Below, piece after piece: positions 9,104 to 11,434 of a stretch of 11,434 nucleotides of DNA (position 1 is its first letter; every line of letters begins with the position of its first letter). The notes under the pieces were generated by a model that saw only the letters and a list, made by a program, of their open reading frames with translations, searched no databases and was not told the origin of the DNA. The position numbers and the translations under genes were made by a program. The stretch is from Saccoglossus kowalevskii (lineage: Eukaryota > Hemichordata > Enteropneusta > Harrimaniidae). Location of the stretch: contig NW_003144157.1 in the NCBI RefSeq assembly GCF_000003605.2, forward strand, positions 1-11,434, read 5' to 3'.

Positions 9104-9605
9104 GTAAGCCTACATGAACACATACAGGTAAGCCTACATGGGACACATACAGTCAAGCCTACATGGGACACATACAGGTAAGCCTACATGGGACACATAC
9201 AGGTAAGCCTACATGGGACACATACAGGTAAGCCTACATGGGACACATATAGGTAAGCCTACATGGGACACATACAGGTAAGCCTACATGGGACACATAT
9301 AGGTAAGCCTACATGGGACACATACAGGTAAGCCTACATGAACACATACAGGTAAGCCTACATGGGACACATATAGGTAAGCCTACATGGGACACATACA
9401 GGTAAGCCTACATGGGACACATACAGGTAGGCCTACATGGGACACATACAGTTAAGCCTACATGGGACACATACAGTCAAGCCTACATGGGGCACATACA
9501 GGTAAGCCTACATGGAACACATACAGGTAAGCCTACATGGGGCACATACAGGTAAGCCTACATGAACACATACAGGTAAGCCTACATGGGACACATACAG
9601 TCAAG
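9104..9605 (+). repeat. 1829-bp-offset block, copy 1
   Basis: I read this as identical to 10933-11434 over 502 bp. Landmarks: GAAC unit, CAGTC junction (after 9152), TATAG units ending at 9252, 9302 and 9376, a GTAGGCC unit (9427), a CAGTTAAG junction (9449-9456), then GGGGC, GGAAC, GGGGC and GAAC units. The neighbouring GTAGG and CAGTTAAG changes occur together only in these two blocks. Confidence 0.92.
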
Positions 9606-9970
9606 CCTACATGGGGCACATACAGGTAAGCCTACATGGGACACATACAGGTAAGCCTACATGGGACACATACAGGTAAGCCTACATGGGACACATACAG
9701 GTAAGCCTACATGGGACACATACAGGTAAGCCTACATGGGACACATACAGGTAAGCCTACATGGACACATACACGCAAGCCTACATGGGACACTTACAGG
9801 TAAGCCTACATGGACACATACACGCAAGCCTACATGGACACATACAGGTACGCCTACATGAGACACATACAGGTAAGCCTACATGGAACACATACAGGTA
9901 AGCCTACATGGACACATACAGGTAAGCCTACATGAACACATACAGGTAAGCCTACATGGGACACATACAG
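9606..9970 (+). repeat. Standard-unit run and divergent stretch
   Basis: Five standard units (9626-9750) are followed by units with CACGC junctions, an ACTTACAG ending (unit 9775) and a unit combining GTACGCC with GAGACAC (9848), then GGAAC, short and GAAC units. Private changes in 9775-9897 make this look like an older or recombined joint before the third leading module. Confidence 0.8.
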
Positions 9971-10638
9971 GTAAGCCTTCATGGGACACATACAGGTAAG
10001 CATACATGGGACACATACAGGTAAGCCTACATGGGACACATACAGGTAAGCCTACATGGGACACATACAGGTAAGCCTACATGGGACACATACAGGTAAG
10101 CCTACATGGGACACATACAGGTAAGCATACATGGGACACATACAGGTAAGCCTACATGGGACACATACAGGTAAGCCTACATGGGACACATACAGGTAAG
10201 CATACATGGGACACATACAGGTAAGCCTACATGGGACACATACAGGTAAGCCTACATGGGACACATACAGGTAAGCCTACATGGGACACATACAGGTAAG
10301 CCTACATGGGACACATACAGGTAAGCCTACATGGACACATACAGGTAAGCCTACATGGGACACATACATGTAAGCCTACATGGGGCACATACAGGTAAGC
10401 CTACATGGACACATACACGCAAGCCTACATGGGACACATACAGGTAAGCCTACATGGACACATACACGCAAGCCTACATGGACACATACACGCAAGCCTA
10501 CATGGACACATACAGGTAAGCCTACATGGGACACATACAGGTAAGCCTACATGGACACATACACGCAAGCCTACATGGGACACATACAGGTAAGCCTACA
10601 TGGGACACATACAGGTAAGCCTACATGAACACATACAG
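9971..10638 (+). repeat. Leading module copy 3 fused to the 2207-2799 block
   Basis: Starts with a CCTTCATG unit (9971) and GCAT units at 9996, 10121 and 10196, like 5523-5847. From 10046 to 10638 it matches 2207-2799 (offset 7839) without a mismatch I saw, including the CATGT junction (10367-10371) and four CACGC junctions. The two affinities overlap across 10046-10295, so the segment is a hybrid of two arrangements. Confidence 0.9.
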
Positions 10639-10932
10639 GTAAGCCTACATGGACACATATAGGTAAGCATACATGGGACACATACAGGTAAGCATACATG
10701 GGACACATACAGTAAGCCTACATGGACACATACAGGTAAGCCTACATGGGACACATACAGGTAAGCTACATGAACACATACAGGTAAGCCTACATGGGAC
10801 ACATACAGGTAAGCCTACATGAACACATACAGGTAAGCCTACATGGGACACATACAGGTAAGCCTACATGGGACACATACAGGTAAGCCTACATGGAACA
10901 CATACAGGTAAGCCTACATGGGGCACATACAG
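10639..10932 (+). repeat. Divergent stretch with deletions
   Basis: Contains a short unit ending TATAG (10639), two adjacent GCAT units (10663 and 10688), a unit that has lost the G at its junction (CAGTAAG, 10713-10735, 23 bp) and a 23-bp GAAC unit with GCTAC (10761-10783). GGAAC and GGGGC units follow. Private indels set it apart from the homogeneous blocks on both sides. Confidence 0.82.
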
Positions 10933-11434
10933 GTAAGCCTACATGAACACATACAGGTAAGCCTACATGGGACACATACAGTCAAGCCTACATGGGACAC
11001 ATACAGGTAAGCCTACATGGGACACATACAGGTAAGCCTACATGGGACACATACAGGTAAGCCTACATGGGACACATATAGGTAAGCCTACATGGGACAC
11101 ATACAGGTAAGCCTACATGGGACACATATAGGTAAGCCTACATGGGACACATACAGGTAAGCCTACATGAACACATACAGGTAAGCCTACATGGGACACA
11201 TATAGGTAAGCCTACATGGGACACATACAGGTAAGCCTACATGGGACACATACAGGTAGGCCTACATGGGACACATACAGTTAAGCCTACATGGGACACA
11301 TACAGTCAAGCCTACATGGGGCACATACAGGTAAGCCTACATGGAACACATACAGGTAAGCCTACATGGGGCACATACAGGTAAGCCTACATGAACACAT
11401 ACAGGTAAGCCTACATGGGACACATACAGTCAAG
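10933..11434 (+). repeat. 1829-bp-offset block, copy 2 (cut by window end)
   Basis: Repeats 9104-9605 with the same TATAG units (ends 11081, 11131, 11205), GTAGGCC unit (11256), CAGTTAAG junction (11278-11285) and the GGGGC, GGAAC, GGGGC, GAAC series. The window stops while the match is still perfect, so the copy probably continues. Confidence 0.92.

Larger units (their letters stand above)
1..11434 (+). repeat. 25/24-bp tandem repeat array filling the window
   Basis: Every base falls in head-to-tail copies of one unit, about 460 in total. The standard 25-bp unit starts GTAAGCC, has TACATGGG at its centre and ends CACATACAG; positions 26-50 are a clean copy. A 24-bp form with GGACAC or GAACAC makes up very roughly three in ten units. 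All units face the same way. Most differences are single substitutions at a few recurrent sites: the second C of GCCTAC, the GGG run, and the unit junction. Rare 23-, 26- and 37-bp units mark local indels. No unique sequence, transposon end, poly-A tract or telomeric hexamer interrupts it. Minisatellite or satellite is the safe class; chromosomal location and species cannot be told from the window. Confidence 0.98.

Noticed and set aside
1-11434. CRISPR array
   Set aside because: There is no alternation of constant repeats with unique spacers. The whole 24/25-bp unit repeats with no variable part, and no cas gene is present.
1-11434. Telomeric or simple CA microsatellite
   Set aside because: No TTAGGG-type or other short telomere motif is present, and the CA-rich portion is only about nine bases of each unit.
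1-11434. Mobile element with terminal inverted or long terminal repeats
   Set aside because: All units have one orientation. No inverted ends, target-site duplications, transposase or reverse transcriptase frames are visible.

Overview
The whole window is one uninterrupted tandem array (a large minisatellite, or satellite-like block) made from a single unit family. I see no flanking unique DNA and no gene, RNA gene, transposon or CRISPR array. The standard unit is 25 bp: it begins GTAAGCC, carries TACATGGG in the middle and ends CACATACAG (clean copy at 26-50). A 24-bp form lacks one G (GGACAC instead of GGGACAC). By hand tally about 460 head-to-tail units fill positions 1-11434, all on the same strand, with no inversion. 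Base composition is near 48% GC, strongly A over T on the + strand, and CpG is absent from the consensus.

Organism: the array itself names no species. A CA-rich 24/25-bp array over 11 kb long with nested higher-order repeats is typical of a eukaryotic nuclear genome (intergenic, intronic, subtelomeric or pericentromeric) and would be very unusual in bacteria. It probably continues beyond both window edges.

Variant names used below. Body variants: standard (GGGACAC, 25 bp), short (GGACAC, 24 bp), GAAC (GAACAC, 24 bp), GGGGC (GGGGCAC), GGAAC (GGAACAC), GAGAC (GAGACAC), GCAT (GCATAC in place of GCCTAC), ATTGG (GCATACATTGG), GTCT (GTCTAC in place of GCCTAC). Junction variants, replacing CAG|GTAAG between units: CACGC, CATGT, CAGTC, TATAG.

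Layout: the variants form modules that are reused in long identical or nearly identical stretches, giving a mosaic of higher-order repeats. The clearest pairs are 1-571 with 5548-6118; 772-1145 with 7233-7607; 1440-2256 with 2432-3248 (a head-to-tail 992-bp period); 2207-2799 with 10046-10638; 4127-5102 with 7563-8538; 5523-5847 with 9971-10295; 6963-7232 with 8785-9054; and 9104-9605 with 10933-11434. One leading module starts at 1, 5548 and 9996, suggesting three macro-copies of about 5.5 kb and 4.4 kb that were later rearranged by unequal exchange.

No genes work together here. The open frames on both strands are by-products of the repeat. The most notable functional possibility is that nearly every unit boundary on the + strand reads CAG|GTAAG, a strong match to the U1-type 5' splice site, so a transcript of this strand would carry several hundred donor-like sites. 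That is a sequence fact with an inferred consequence. Unit calls and alignments were made by eye.
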